Shown here piece by piece: positions 20,831 to 29,794 of a stretch of 64,000 bases of DNA. Source of the DNA: Vibrio coralliilyticus ATCC BAA-450 (GTDB taxonomy: Bacteria; Pseudomonadota; Gammaproteobacteria; Enterobacterales; Vibrionaceae). The notes under the pieces are model-generated. The model saw only the letters and a list, made by a program, of their open reading frames with translations. It was not told the DNA's origin and made no database searches. The DNA lies in assembly GCF_000176135.1 (NCBI RefSeq), contig NZ_ACZN01000011.1:1-64000 (forward strand), read 5' to 3'. The translations under genes were made by a program, and so were the position numbers. Each line of letters opens with the position of its first letter. Position 1 is the first letter of the stretch.

Positions 20831-21358
20831 ATGCTTTCACAGGCAATGGTTGATCAATTGAATGAGCAAATTAATCTCGAATTTTTCTCATCCAATCTAT
20901 ACTTACAAATGAGTGCTTGGTGTGAAGACAATGGTTTCGAAGGTGCTGCTGAGTTTTTACGTACACACGCCGTAGAAGAAATGGAGCATATGCAGCGACT
21001 ATTCACTTATGTGAGCGAGACTGGCGCGATGCCAATTCTGGGTGCGATCGATGCACCAAAACATGAGTTTGGCAGCCTAGGCGATGTTTTCCGTGAAACC
21101 TACGAGCATGAGCAGATGATTACTCAGAAAATCAACACGCTGGCTCACGTAGCGTTTACATCCCAAGATTACTCTACTTTCAACTTCTTGCAGTGGTACG
21201 TCGCTGAGCAGCACGAGGAAGAGAAGTTGTTTAAAGGGATTTTAGACAAGCTAGAGTTGGTTGGTGAAGACGGCAAGGCGCTGTTCTTTATTGACAAAGA
21301 CCTAGCGGCTCTAGCGAAAGAAGGTTCATCTTCTATCATGGATGCCCCTGCTGAATAA
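20831..21358 (+). CDS. ftnA: Bacterial ferritin FtnA
   Basis: A 175-residue non-haem ferritin that oxidises and stores iron in a 24-mer. The ferroxidase ligands are visible: E in [17 protein letters not shown] (Glu/His), and the later [11 protein letters not shown]. Length is slightly above E. coli FtnA (165) because of an acidic C-terminal tail. The start has TTAGGAG upstream. It is divergent from uspA and followed by uspB. Iron control is expected, but I see no clear Fur box in the 150-bp gap. Confidence 0.94.
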   Translation: MLSQAMVDQLNEQINLEFFSSNLYLQMSAWCEDNGFEGAAEFLRTHAVEEMEHMQRLFTYVSETGAMPILGAIDAPKHEFGSLGDVFRETYEHEQMITQKINTLAHVAFTSQDYSTFNFLQWYVAEQHEEEKLFKGILDKLELVGEDGKALFFIDKDLAALAKEGSSSIMDAPAE

Positions 21359-21432
21359 ACTTCAGCGAAAGACTCTCTAAGCAGATCGTCTTTTTCTTCT
21401 GGGCTTCAGGTAGAAGGTGTAGGGAGGAAAAG

Positions 21433-21756
21433 ATGATCAATGCTGATACCATTCTATTCACGCTTATGTTGGTAACTCTGGTGAACATGGCCAGATACTT
21501 GACTGCACTGCGTTCTCTCATCTACATCATGCGTGAAGCGCACCCGCTGCTCTATCAGCAAGTCGATGGAAACGGCTTCTTTACCACTCATGGTAATGTC
21601 ACTAAACAAGTGCGTCTGTTTCATTATCTGAAGAGCAAAGAGTACCACCATCACCATGATGAAGTGTTTACCGGCAAATGCGAACGGGTCAGAGAACTCT
21701 TTATTCTATCTACGTCACTACTCGGGGTAACTTTACTTGCGGCATTCATCTTATAA
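21433..21756 (+). CDS. uspB: Universal stress protein B
   Basis: A 107-residue inner-membrane protein with one helix at each end (about 4-22 and 88-106). It matches E. coli UspB in [40 protein letters not shown] and [15 protein letters not shown]. UspB is a stationary-phase (RpoS) gene of uncertain biochemical role. In E. coli it neighbours uspA; here ftnA lies between. GGAGG precedes the ATG. Confidence 0.94.
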   Translation: MINADTILFTLMLVTLVNMARYLTALRSLIYIMREAHPLLYQQVDGNGFFTTHGNVTKQVRLFHYLKSKEYHHHHDEVFTGKCERVRELFILSTSLLGVTLLAAFIL

Positions 21757-21863
21757 CAGGTGATTTGGCAAGCGTTCCATTTGTGGTTAGAATAGCGCCG
21801 AAACTGGCTAAGGATGTGCTAAATGCACATCCTTTTTTATTGGATTTTGGTTGAGAAAAGGTC

Positions 21864-23057
21864 ATGGCGGAAAAGTTTGATGTGGTCGTCATCGGTGCAG
21901 GTGCGGCAGGATTAATGTGTGCTGCAGAAGCGGGTAAGCGTGGGCGAAAAGTGCTTGTGCTGGATCACGCTAAAAAACCGGGCCGCAAGATTCTTATTTC
22001 GGGTGGTGGGCGTTGTAATTTCACTAACTACGATGTCTCAGCCAAAAACTACCTGTGCAGTAATCCGCATTTCGTAAAATCGGCACTGGCCCAGTACACC
22101 AACTGGGACTTTATCTCGATGATCTACAAACATGAAATCCAGTTTGAAGAGCGCGATCATGGTCAGCTGTTTTGTGTTGGTGATTGCGACTCGAAAGACA
22201 TCGTCAAAATGTTGTTGGCAGAGTGTGATTTGCCGACGGTTGAGCAACGTTATCGTCAGGACATTCACCATATCGAAAAAACCGACACGGGCTTTGAGCT
22301 GCACGCTAATACCAATGTGATTGAATGCCACTCCTTGGTGGTGGCGACTGGTGGATTGTCGATGCCAAAGCTGGGTGCCACACCCTTTGGCTACAAAGTC
22401 GCAGAACAATTTGGTTTGCCCGTGTTGCCGACGACGGCGGGCTTGGTGCCATTTACCTTACACAAAGAAGATAAAGAGGATTTCGCTGAGCTGTCCGGTA
22501 TCGCGATTCCTGTCGAAATCACCACGCAAAACAATACAACCTTCAAAGAAGCCCTGTTGTTTACTCACCGAGGGTTATCTGGCCCTTCTGTCCTGCAGGT
22601 TTCGTCCTACTGGAAGCCCGGCGAGGCAGTGACCGTGAATCTGGTACCGGAAGCTGACATTGATACCTTGCTGACCCGTTCTTTGGAAAAGCACCCCAAC
22701 CAAAGCCTGAAAAACACCCTAGCCAAAGTCTTACCGAAGCGCTTAGTAGAAGTGCTGATTGAGCGTAAAGTGTTGACCGATCTACCACTCAAGCAGTTTG
22801 GTATGAATCAGCTGAAGCAGATTGCTCAGCAACTAGAAAATTGGACCATAGCGCCTAACGGAACGGAAGGGTACCGCACTGCGGAAGTAACGTTAGGTGG
22901 CGTTGATACCGATCACCTGTCTTCAAAAACGATGGAGTGCAAGGACGTCAAAGGACTGTATTTCATTGGTGAAGTGATGGACGTGACGGGTTGGCTTGGA
23001 GGGTACAACTTCCAGTGGTGCTGGAGCTCAGGGTTTGTTGCCGGCCAGTGGGTATAA
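21864..23057 (+). CDS. FAD-dependent oxidoreductase, HI0933/YhiN family
   Basis: A 397-residue flavoprotein. The N-terminal dinucleotide fold is VVIGAGAAGLMCAAEAGKRG (about 7-26), followed by KPGRKILISGGGRCNFTN, a hallmark of the HI0933/YhiN family, and the C-terminal FAD contact EVMDVTGWLGGYNFQWCWSSG. The physiological substrate of the family is not known to me. It is a single gene with its own terminator. Confidence 0.9.
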   Translation: MAEKFDVVVIGAGAAGLMCAAEAGKRGRKVLVLDHAKKPGRKILISGGGRCNFTNYDVSAKNYLCSNPHFVKSALAQYTNWDFISMIYKHEIQFEERDHGQLFCVGDCDSKDIVKMLLAECDLPTVEQRYRQDIHHIEKTDTGFELHANTNVIECHSLVVATGGLSMPKLGATPFGYKVAEQFGLPVLPTTAGLVPFTLHKEDKEDFAELSGIAIPVEITTQNNTTFKEALLFTHRGLSGPSVLQVSSYWKPGEAVTVNLVPEADIDTLLTRSLEKHPNQSLKNTLAKVLPKRLVEVLIERKVLTDLPLKQFGMNQLKQIAQQLENWTIAPNGTEGYRTAEVTLGGVDTDHLSSKTMECKDVKGLYFIGEVMDVTGWLGGYNFQWCWSSGFVAGQWV

Positions 23058-23070
23058 GTCTTATCAAGAA

Positions 23071-23104
23071 AAAAACGGAAGAGTGGGGAGCTCTTCCGTT
23101 TTGC
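23071..23104. terminator. Bidirectional terminator between the flavoprotein and the aerolysin gene
   Basis: A 12-bp perfect stem AAAACGGAAGAG / CTCTTCCGTTTT. On the + strand it is followed by TTTTG; on the - strand by a run of eight T residues, making it an especially strong end for the toxin transcript. Confidence 0.9.
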
Positions 23105-23124
23105 GTTTCGGGCTACAGGCAAAG

Positions 23125-24606
23125 TTATTTGGCTGGTGTGATGGTCAGCTGAGCATCACCAAAGCCAAGTGCCTCAAGTTCTTGTGCGTCAAAGTTGGTT
23201 GTGACTTCTATATCACCGATATGTTCACTAACCAGAGCTTCCGCAGAGCGTTTGACGCGGCTGCTTTGTGCAGCGTTGCCAATTGGTGTGGCTTGACCGA
23301 TTTCGATCGTGCCAGCAAATTGCGATTCCGCGTAGAAATCGCCGGAAACATGAGAGTAAAACGGACGTAGGCTTGCTCCTGTTGCGTACTGCATGTTACC
23401 TAAACCATTTTCATTGATCGCCCAGCTCCAATCCCACCATTTGACTTCACCTGGAATATAGCGGTGATCCCATTGATAACGGATATCTGCTGAGTTTTCA
23501 CTACCGCGTCCCATTGTAAAGGTGTGTGCTTTGTAAGGGCGGTTGTCTGGGTGAGAATGCCAAGCGTTGCCACCCCAGCGCAGGAAGCCATTAAATTCGA
23601 CGTCGTAGCTGATATCTGCGCCAAAGCGATATGGATAAGAGATGCTGGAACGGTAAAGCTCGACACGAATCGGGATTTCAGAGTGAGCGGGCACCGTAGG
23701 CCTTGCCTGAAGCGTCACCTGCTCGCTGGTGGATCCGCCATTCGTGCTGGCGAAGCTCTGATTGGCTTCGAGCGTAATCGTCAGCTTAGTGTCGCCGACC
23801 AAAGGCCACTTAAAGGTGTTTTCTGTCGATACCTTCTGAGCAAAGCCATAGCTGTTGGTTTTTGACCAGTTGGTTGATTCATCCACTTTTAGGTCCACTA
23901 CCACTTGCTGTGGGATGTCACTGTTGTTGCGAGCAACCGCCGTTACGGTTTTCACCAGCTGGCGATCCGATTCGGTCACAGTACCGTGCCAGAAATCGCT
24001 ATCGTTAAGGGTATAGGCAAAGTTATCGACAGTGATTTTGGTTTTCTCATCGCAGCGATAGCCATCGCATGAACCGTCATTATTGCCTTGAATCACCCAA
24101 CCGTTGCCTTCACGTCTGACATCAATATCCTCGCCGACATATTGGCTATGGTTGCCACCAACCCAAGCATAACCGAGGTAATGGGCGAGGTAGCTCAACG
24201 GACGCACGAAATTAGAGTGGTTTGTTACCAGTTCATACTGAATATCCAGCTCGTCACCTTCTGGAATGGATTTTGAGGAGTAGTTTGGAATTTCAGACAA
24301 TGCATCGTCAGGGTAACACCAAGTACTGCCATTGGGATTATCCTGCTTAATTTGACCATGGTAGCCAGGTCCCATGATCACCCAATTGTCTTTTAAGCCA
24401 GCGATTTGCCACTGACCCATGCGAGAAACAATATAGTCCTTCTGTTCGGATGCTTCGAAGCGGTCAATCGGGCGGTAGCCAGAACGGCAGACATCTTCAC
24501 CCAGTTGATCAAGCACTAACTGGTCAGGATAAATCTTAGCTTGCGCGCCTGCAGACAGAACGGAAAGAACAGCTGCTGATAACACATGTTTTTTCACCGT
24601 AGACAT
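23125..24606 (-). CDS. Aerolysin-family pore-forming toxin (proaerolysin-like)
   Basis: A 493-residue secreted toxin. A signal peptide (1-23, ending GAQA) is followed by sequence collinear with Aeromonas proaerolysin over its whole length: YPDQLVLDQLG, GQWQIAGLKDNWVIMGPGY, TSYLAHYLGYAWVGGNHSQ-like SYLAHYLGYAWVGGNHSQYV, GNNDGSCDGYRC, ESTNWSKTNSYG, FKWPLVGDTKL in the membrane-inserting region, LRWGGNAWHSHPDNRPY and YIPGEVKWWDWSW (receptor/aromatic region). Near the C-terminus RVKR (450-453) is a furin-type site at the place where proaerolysin is activated. All domains seem intact. It binds glycan or GPI-anchored receptors and forms heptameric pores in host membranes (family knowledge). A ToxR/ToxS-like pair lies upstream on the same strand. 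Confidence 0.95.
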   Translation of the reverse strand: MSTVKKHVLSAAVLSVLSAGAQAKIYPDQLVLDQLGEDVCRSGYRPIDRFEASEQKDYIVSRMGQWQIAGLKDNWVIMGPGYHGQIKQDNPNGSTWCYPDDALSEIPNYSSKSIPEGDELDIQYELVTNHSNFVRPLSYLAHYLGYAWVGGNHSQYVGEDIDVRREGNGWVIQGNNDGSCDGYRCDEKTKITVDNFAYTLNDSDFWHGTVTESDRQLVKTVTAVARNNSDIPQQVVVDLKVDESTNWSKTNSYGFAQKVSTENTFKWPLVGDTKLTITLEANQSFASTNGGSTSEQVTLQARPTVPAHSEIPIRVELYRSSISYPYRFGADISYDVEFNGFLRWGGNAWHSHPDNRPYKAHTFTMGRGSENSADIRYQWDHRYIPGEVKWWDWSWAINENGLGNMQYATGASLRPFYSHVSGDFYAESQFAGTIEIGQATPIGNAAQSSRVKRSAEALVSEHIGDIEVTTNFDAQELEALGFGDAQLTITPAK

Positions 24607-24941
24607 AGACGTTTCCTTTCGTGATTTTTCTTAGTTTTATGATGTTGTGTTGTCATTGTTGGCTGCTTGTCAAAAGCAACAGGTTTACCTTTCCATAGTC
24701 ATATAATTTACAGTACTGAAAATAGTTGAATTTTATTTCCTTTAAAATTCAGTGTTTTGTATTGTTTTGACTATTTATTTCATGCAACGCAAACATGGAC
24801 TGTTTACAGCTTGTGATCTTGCTTCGATGAGATTTAGAAAAATTGTGGTGCGTTTAGATAGCGGAAAAGCAGAGGTACTTGCACAGGCGAAGCCCGTGCG
24901 AAGGGAAAGAACAAATGTTAGGTGAGAATCTAGTGATAGGC
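24607..24941. promoter_or_regulatory. Promoter/regulatory region of the aerolysin gene
   Basis: 335 AT-rich bases without a gene between the ToxS-like stop and the toxin ATG. A good ribosome site (AAGGAAA) precedes the toxin start on the - strand. Perfect 8-bp inverted arms TGAATTTT (24727-24734) and AAAATTCA (24744-24751) lie about 120-145 bases upstream of the ATG, a suitable place for an activator. A GC-rich hairpin near 24872-24890 could weakly end the upstream operon. TTTTGAC-like elements occur near 24764, but a ToxR-type site is not proven. Confidence 0.5.
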
Positions 24942-25403
24942 TTAGCGTTTGGCGAGCAGTTGAGCTCGGCCGGTCTGTCTATCGCGGACTATCACAAAGC
25001 AGTTGGCAGAATAGAGGATATCGATATCCAGCGTGTAAGGATCATCATTGAGCAGTAGATATGGCGAAATGGTCGCGTCATTCATCACAGGCCTTAACTT
25101 CTGTACTGAGAGTAAGTTAATGATTCCAGAGAGCGAAAAGCCGAACTGGCTGAATGATTCCGCTTGGCCCTGAAAACGAATCACTATCGGTTGCTCCATT
25201 TTGTCATCCTGAAGTGAAGCAAGGTGAACGACTTCGTTGTTTTCAATCCGAGTCAGTCCATCAGAGCGAAAAATTTGGTTGTCGGGTTGGATATGGATTT
25301 CGCTGTGCTGGTAACGGTTATCCTCAATACGATTCGACCAAGGCAGGTTGAGGACAATAGAAAAGATAACTGTGGCGATTACTAAGGTGAGGTATGGGAT
25401 CAT
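24942..25403 (-). CDS. ToxS/VtrC-like periplasmic partner of a membrane regulator (tentative)
   Basis: A 153-residue protein with one N-terminal membrane helix (about 2-20, YLTLVIATVIFSIVLNL) and a periplasmic remainder. Size, topology and a 4-base ATGA overlap with an upstream ToxR-like gene match the ToxS, TcpH and VtrC class, whose members stabilise their regulator and can help form a ligand pocket. I see no clear sequence identity to ToxS, so the call rests on context and topology. AGGAGG lies 6 bases before the start. One Cys occurs near residue 134. Confidence 0.65.
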   Translation of the reverse strand: MIPYLTLVIATVIFSIVLNLPWSNRIEDNRYQHSEIHIQPDNQIFRSDGLTRIENNEVVHLASLQDDKMEQPIVIRFQGQAESFSQFGFSLSGIINLLSVQKLRPVMNDATISPYLLLNDDPYTLDIDILYSANCFVIVRDRQTGRAQLLAKR

Positions 25404-26167
25404 TGTTGTCCCTCCTGAATAAAACGTTCTACCTGAGCCGAGACTTGTTTTAACTGTCCCGGTGCATAAAAGACATTAATCGACTGGCGACGCTGCCTGT
25501 CTAGCCACGACAGCTCAGAAAAGCGTTCGTTTTTTTCTATGTATACCACGCAATCGCACTGATTCTGTGAGAGCAACTGGCGTAGCGGTAAACTCAGGCG
25601 AGTTTCCGATTCCGTGAAGACTTGAAGTTGCCCAACCGTGTGTCTTGCCAGATGTTGATCGCTCGGAATGTCTTCCCAGCGCCAACCATGCACCTTACTT
25701 AATGCCAGGATGCTGGAAGCAAATAACAGTGCAATCGCGGCGACATAACACAGCGGTGATTTGCACTCCTTTAAAGACAAGTTGGATGTAACACGCTGGC
25801 TCGATGATGCAGCCGAAGTAGGGAGGTTAGGCGCTGGGTTGGATTTGTCTATTTGTGGTGGCGGTTCAGCGGGCGCATATTCAATACTGTGGCTGACCAG
25901 TCGATATCCGACTTTAGGTACAGTCACTATCGGGGACTCCTTGGCCCCCAATTTAAGTAGTGCCTGCCTCAGCGTACTGATGCTTTTCGCGAGTGACGTT
26001 TCGCCAATATATTCACTGCCCCAAGCGTGCTGAACGATGTCATGCTTTTTGACGACTTCAGGGGAGTGCTTGAGCAGCAGGTCAAGAACCTGTGCTTCAC
26101 GGTAACCAATCTTAATGACGCGTTGTGTGTTAGAAAGCTTATTCTGAACAGAGTGAAATATAATCAT
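25400..26167 (-). CDS. ToxR-like membrane-anchored winged-helix regulator
   Basis: A 255-residue one-component membrane regulator. Residues 1-90 form an OmpR/PhoB-type winged helix (YREAQVLDLLLKHSPEVV, HAWGSEYIG, SLAKSISTLRQALLKLG, TVPKVGYRLV). A Pro/Ser-rich linker (about 95-130) leads to one membrane helix (about 138-158) and a periplasmic domain of about 95 residues with a Cys-Asp-Cys motif. This is the architecture of ToxR, TcpP, VtrA and CadC. Followed with 4-base overlap by a ToxS-like gene, then by the aerolysin gene on the same strand, which is the obvious candidate target (inference). Confidence 0.88.
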   Translation of the reverse strand: MIIFHSVQNKLSNTQRVIKIGYREAQVLDLLLKHSPEVVKKHDIVQHAWGSEYIGETSLAKSISTLRQALLKLGAKESPIVTVPKVGYRLVSHSIEYAPAEPPPQIDKSNPAPNLPTSAASSSQRVTSNLSLKECKSPLCYVAAIALLFASSILALSKVHGWRWEDIPSDQHLARHTVGQLQVFTESETRLSLPLRQLLSQNQCDCVVYIEKNERFSELSWLDRQRRQSINVFYAPGQLKQVSAQVERFIQEGQQ

Positions 26168-26356
26168 ACAGCCAGCTTTTTATAGTTATTGTTGTCATCT
26201 CAAATCTTATTGAGAGGATCAATATACTATTATGACAATGCAACCGCATGAATATTTTTTAATCAATTATTGGCTCTGTCTCATTGAATCGACAGTCGAT
26301 GTTGATGTAATGAGAGCCAAGCGATTGAAAGTGGGAATCCTTTGGCTGGGCAGGAA

Positions 26357-26387
26357 GGAAAAGATGCGCCCCTGAATTGAGGCGCAG
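26357..26387 (-). terminator. Possible terminator after the YHS-domain gene
   Basis: On the - strand a GC-rich stem (TGCGCCTC / GGGGCGCA, imperfect) is followed by TCTTTTCC. It is a moderate candidate only. Confidence 0.45.
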
Positions 26388-26392
26388 CCGTG

Positions 26393-26869
26393 TTACAGTT
26401 GATCTGCCGCAACGGTTTTAATTGTTGGCCAATTGCCGTTGGCATCCTGAATAAAGCCTTGAGTGTCTTCCAACCAACGCTTTTGCACGGTCTTATCTAA
26501 ATTTAGGTACAACTTGCCGTCTTCTATCTTCCAAGCTTGTGGATCAGTCTCAAACTTTTTACCCATGGCAACCCCAAAGGCGCAATAGCCACCGTATTGA
26601 GGCGCGTATGCCTGAGGGTCTGCACGAAACTGATCGCGATTTTCGCTGTTGGCAAAGTGATAAATGGCATTCTTATACGTTGCCGTAAACTGTGAGTTGC
26701 CTTGGACAGCGCCTTTGTCAGTAAAGTAAGCGACAGGGTCATATCCCTTGATCGCTAAGTCGTTTTGGTCGACGCTCATATCAATATCGGCTGCCATCAA
26801 TGAAAAGCTGGTACCGAGCATTGCAGCCAGAAGAGTGAGTTTTTGACCAGTGGATTTGATGCGTGACAT
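26393..26869 (-). CDS. Periplasmic YHS-domain protein
   Basis: A 158-residue exported protein with a signal peptide (about 1-26, ending SLMAA) and a YHS domain: LAIKGYDPVAYFTDKGAVQG, ATYKNAIYHFANSENRDQF, DPQAYAPQYGGYCAFGVAMG. Related proteins are proposed to bind metal, but no function is established. AAGGAG precedes the ATG on the - strand. It is divergent from an AraC regulator at 26980 with about 110 bases between, so that regulator may control it. A GTCCGG sequence occurs twice in the gap (near 26922 and 26967). Confidence 0.85.
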   Translation of the reverse strand: MSRIKSTGQKLTLLAAMLGTSFSLMAADIDMSVDQNDLAIKGYDPVAYFTDKGAVQGNSQFTATYKNAIYHFANSENRDQFRADPQAYAPQYGGYCAFGVAMGKKFETDPQAWKIEDGKLYLNLDKTVQKRWLEDTQGFIQDANGNWPTIKTVAADQL

Positions 26870-26979
26870 AGCAAGCTCCTTGTCTGTTTTGATTACCTTG
26901 CCTGAAAGAATTTAGTCGACTTGTCCGGTCTATAGAGGGACTAAAAGCCAAAAAACTATGCGAAAAGTCCGGAGATGAA

Positions 26980-27804
26980 ATGGATTTACTCTCACAACTC
27001 ATGGAACACTGCTCAATACGTACTGGTGTGTTTTATTCCGGCCACCTGTGTGGTGTGTCTTCATTCAATGCAAATCTGCAAAACAGTGGCCATTTACACG
27101 TTTTGCAGTCTGGCGAGCTGACACTCGATAAAACACACAGTGAATCACGCCATATTGTTGAGCCATCTATTCTCTATCTGCCACATGGGACCAATCACGT
27201 CATTGAAGGTGTTGAGTCCGGAGCGGAGCTGGTGTGCGCAAATGTGGAATATCGCGTTGGACAGATGAACCCTTTGTTGTCCGCACTTCCTGAGGTAATT
27301 GTTATCCCATTTAGCGCTGCGCCAAGCCTGACACCTGTCATTGATGCCTTATTTTGTGAGTCTGGCGGCGATTTAGCTGGGCAACAGTTTCTGATGGACA
27401 AATTGAGTGATGCTCTGATGGCTCTGATTTTTCGCCATTTGGTGGAAGAGAAAAAAATAGAGCAGGGGCTATTTGCGGCGCTGGCCCACCCTCGGCTCGC
27501 CGCTGTGGCCTCTGTTGTGCACCAGTTACCTGCAAGGCACTTCAGCTTGGTGGAGCTTGCCTCGGTGGCGGCAATGTCACGCACTCAGTTCATCGATACG
27601 TTTAAAGCGGTGGTTGGAGAAACGCCCGGAGATTATGTGCAGAAATGGCGCATCTCAGTCGCACAATCGTTATTGTTGCAGCGTAAACCGTTGAACTGGG
27701 TCGCGGATGAAGTGGGTTACAGTAGTTATTCGGGGTTTTCGCGCGCCTTTCATAATATTTCCGGAATGTCGCCACGCCAGTGGTTACGGGACAAACAGTG
27801 TTGA
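26980..27804 (+). CDS. AraC-family transcriptional regulator
   Basis: A 274-residue regulator with an N-terminal cupin-like sensing domain (HVLQSGELTL, LPHGTNHVIEG) and a C-terminal pair of helix-turn-helix motifs: FSLVELASVAAMSRTQFIDTFKAVVGETPGDYVQKWR and LNWVADEVGYSSYSGFSRAFHNISGMSPRQW (given in part), the AraC/XylS signature. GGAGATGAA precedes the start. It is divergent from the YHS gene. The effector is unknown. Confidence 0.9.
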   Translation: MDLLSQLMEHCSIRTGVFYSGHLCGVSSFNANLQNSGHLHVLQSGELTLDKTHSESRHIVEPSILYLPHGTNHVIEGVESGAELVCANVEYRVGQMNPLLSALPEVIVIPFSAAPSLTPVIDALFCESGGDLAGQQFLMDKLSDALMALIFRHLVEEKKIEQGLFAALAHPRLAAVASVVHQLPARHFSLVELASVAAMSRTQFIDTFKAVVGETPGDYVQKWRISVAQSLLLQRKPLNWVADEVGYSSYSGFSRAFHNISGMSPRQWLRDKQC

Positions 27805-27891
27805 TCACAAACTCTTAGCACAAGCGTTATCGATCTTTTGCTCAATTTCTGTCCTATATTAAATGGACAGAACTTGCTGAAGGAGTGGTAT

Positions 27892-28716
27892 ATGAGCTAT
27901 CAAGTGCTGATCTCAAGAATTAATGAATTACCCAGAATCGAAAGCGTACTTCAGGAATTGCTGGAGATGGTTAACAGGGAACAAATCGATTTTGGTGAGC
28001 TGGCAAAGAAAATGGCCATGGATCAGGTGTTGTTAGCACGTGTGTTAAGGATGGCAAACTCAGCGCAATTCGGCGGTGTTAAAGGGGTTTCCAACATTAA
28101 TGACGCGATTGTGCGAATTGGTGTTGGCGCGATTCGCAATTTGATTTCTTCTTCTATTCTCGCCTCAACATTTCCTAAACTGGAAACCCTCAATATCAAA
28201 GATTACTGGGCAAGTACTTTTGAAGTGGCAACCATTGCCAGTACAGTTGCTAAAGACGTCAAAGTTGACCCTAATGAAGCTTTTATTGCCGGTATTCTGC
28301 ACAACATTGGTGAGCTGATGATTCACTCTTTAGAGCCAGAACAGGCATTAGAAATCAGCCGTCGGGTGGAAAATGGCGAAAATCCTGTCGATGTACAGCG
28401 CGAAGTGTTAGGTACTGATGCCCAGCAGTTAGGCGCGGCACTGGCTGAGACGTGGAAGTTCCCTGCTCAGCTGGTGGATGCGATTGCCAACGTCAATCAT
28501 CCTGCGAAAGCGGTTGAATCGAAAAAGTTGGCATGTCTGATGTTCCTCGCTCGTGATATAGACCATCAGTGGGATTCAATGTTGAGTCTGGACGATAAGC
28601 AAAGTTATCTCAGCCAACATAAAGCAGCAGTTGCGTTAAGTGTCTCCCCAGATCTCGCTGAGCAAATCGACCAGGTGCGAGGTCAAGGCAGTGAGATGGC
28701 TTACGAGTTGTTTTAA
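27892..28716 (+). CDS. HDOD-domain protein
   Basis: A 274-residue cytoplasmic protein that is nearly all HDOD domain: RINELPRIESVLQELLEMV, MDQVLLARVLRMANSAQFGG, INDAIVRIGVGAIRNLI, AFIAGILHNIGELMIHS and HPAKAVESKKLACLMFLA. HDOD proteins are HD-like folds without a complete catalytic set and act in signalling and stress in gammaproteobacteria. The ATG at 27892 has AGGAG 7 bases before it; an in-frame start 18 codons earlier lacks one. It ends 5 bases before the convergent permease gene. Confidence 0.88.
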   Translation: MSYQVLISRINELPRIESVLQELLEMVNREQIDFGELAKKMAMDQVLLARVLRMANSAQFGGVKGVSNINDAIVRIGVGAIRNLISSSILASTFPKLETLNIKDYWASTFEVATIASTVAKDVKVDPNEAFIAGILHNIGELMIHSLEPEQALEISRRVENGENPVDVQREVLGTDAQQLGAALAETWKFPAQLVDAIANVNHPAKAVESKKLACLMFLARDIDHQWDSMLSLDDKQSYLSQHKAAVALSVSPDLAEQIDQVRGQGSEMAYELF

Positions 28717-28721
28717 AAATG

Positions 28722-29627
28722 TTAACTCACGGATTGCGTGAGATCTTTTTTGCCAAATTTGATCTGCTGGATCACCAGTCCAGCAATGATCAACACTAAG
28801 CCGATCAAGGTTGTGGAATGTATTTCTTCACCAATGATGGTCGCCAGCAACGCCAGAGAAATAAACGGTGACGCGAATATCAGGTTGCTGATACGCGCGG
28901 TGTTTTGCGTCAGTTTGAGGGCGCTAAGCCACAGGACAAAGGTCACGCCCATTTCGAACAAACCAACGTAACTGACCGCGAGCCAACCTTGCAGAGAAAT
29001 ACCGTTCCAGCTGACACCTTCGTAGAGGCTCAGGCCAATTGCAAATGGTATTGCAACCAAAAAACCGAGTAACACGCCGACGATAGGGTCGGCTTTGTTT
29101 TTAGTATTGAGTATCCAGTAGCTGGCCCAAAGCAGAGTTGATAGCAGAGCCAGTCCCACCCCTAACGGGCTCTCGAAACTCAGGCCCAGTACATCACCTT
29201 TAGTAGCAATTACAATTACACCAAAGTAACTCAGCGTGCAGGCTATCCAGTCCTGCTTGCGGATTTTCTGGCCGAGGAAGACTGCAGCCATCAGAGTCAA
29301 AGTAATCGCCCAGCTATAGTTGATCGCTTGCGCTTGTGAGGCGGGAAGTAAGTCATAGGCTTTGAATAAGATGACGTAGTACGCCAGTGGATTGATCAAT
29401 CCAAGCAATAAGTAATACCAAGGATTCGCGAAGAAGGTACTAGCCAGCGAAGACAGTTTGCCCTGAATGGCACATACAGCGGTCAGAGCCAGCGCTGAGA
29501 CCAGGCTGGCAACGGTCAGCATTTGAATCGGGGTCAGTTCGGCAAGAGTTAATTTAAAGGCGGTGGCTACAGTAGACCACAATAGGACGGCAGACAGACC
29601 AAAACCTAAAGCACGACGCTCGTTCAT
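28722..29627 (-). CDS. EamA/DMT-family permease
   Basis: A 301-residue, ten-helix drug/metabolite transporter family protein with two EamA halves. The first begins GFGLSAVLLWSTVATAFKLTL and the second has GVGLALLSTLLWASYWILNTK. It is not close to the permease at 19313 by eye. The substrate is unknown. It is read toward the HDOD gene with no terminator visible in the 5-base gap. Confidence 0.85.
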   Translation of the reverse strand: MNERRALGFGLSAVLLWSTVATAFKLTLAELTPIQMLTVASLVSALALTAVCAIQGKLSSLASTFFANPWYYLLLGLINPLAYYVILFKAYDLLPASQAQAINYSWAITLTLMAAVFLGQKIRKQDWIACTLSYFGVIVIATKGDVLGLSFESPLGVGLALLSTLLWASYWILNTKNKADPIVGVLLGFLVAIPFAIGLSLYEGVSWNGISLQGWLAVSYVGLFEMGVTFVLWLSALKLTQNTARISNLIFASPFISLALLATIIGEEIHSTTLIGLVLIIAGLVIQQIKFGKKDLTQSVS

Positions 29628-29794
29628 GATGTTCCTTTATTAAAACCAACAAGTTAAATTCGTTGGCGATTGGCGGTAGGGCAGATTAGAGAGCGCTTAG
29701 TCTAGCTGTTCGATATCTAGCCGACAAACTGGACATTTATCCAGTGGTAAAATACCATTGAATCAGTACCTGAAATAAGAGTTAACCCTTTATT

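Noticed and set aside
22038..22409. Antisense open frames in the flavoprotein, toxin and other large genes
   Set aside because: They lie opposite well-supported genes, lack ribosome sites and show no recognisable domains.
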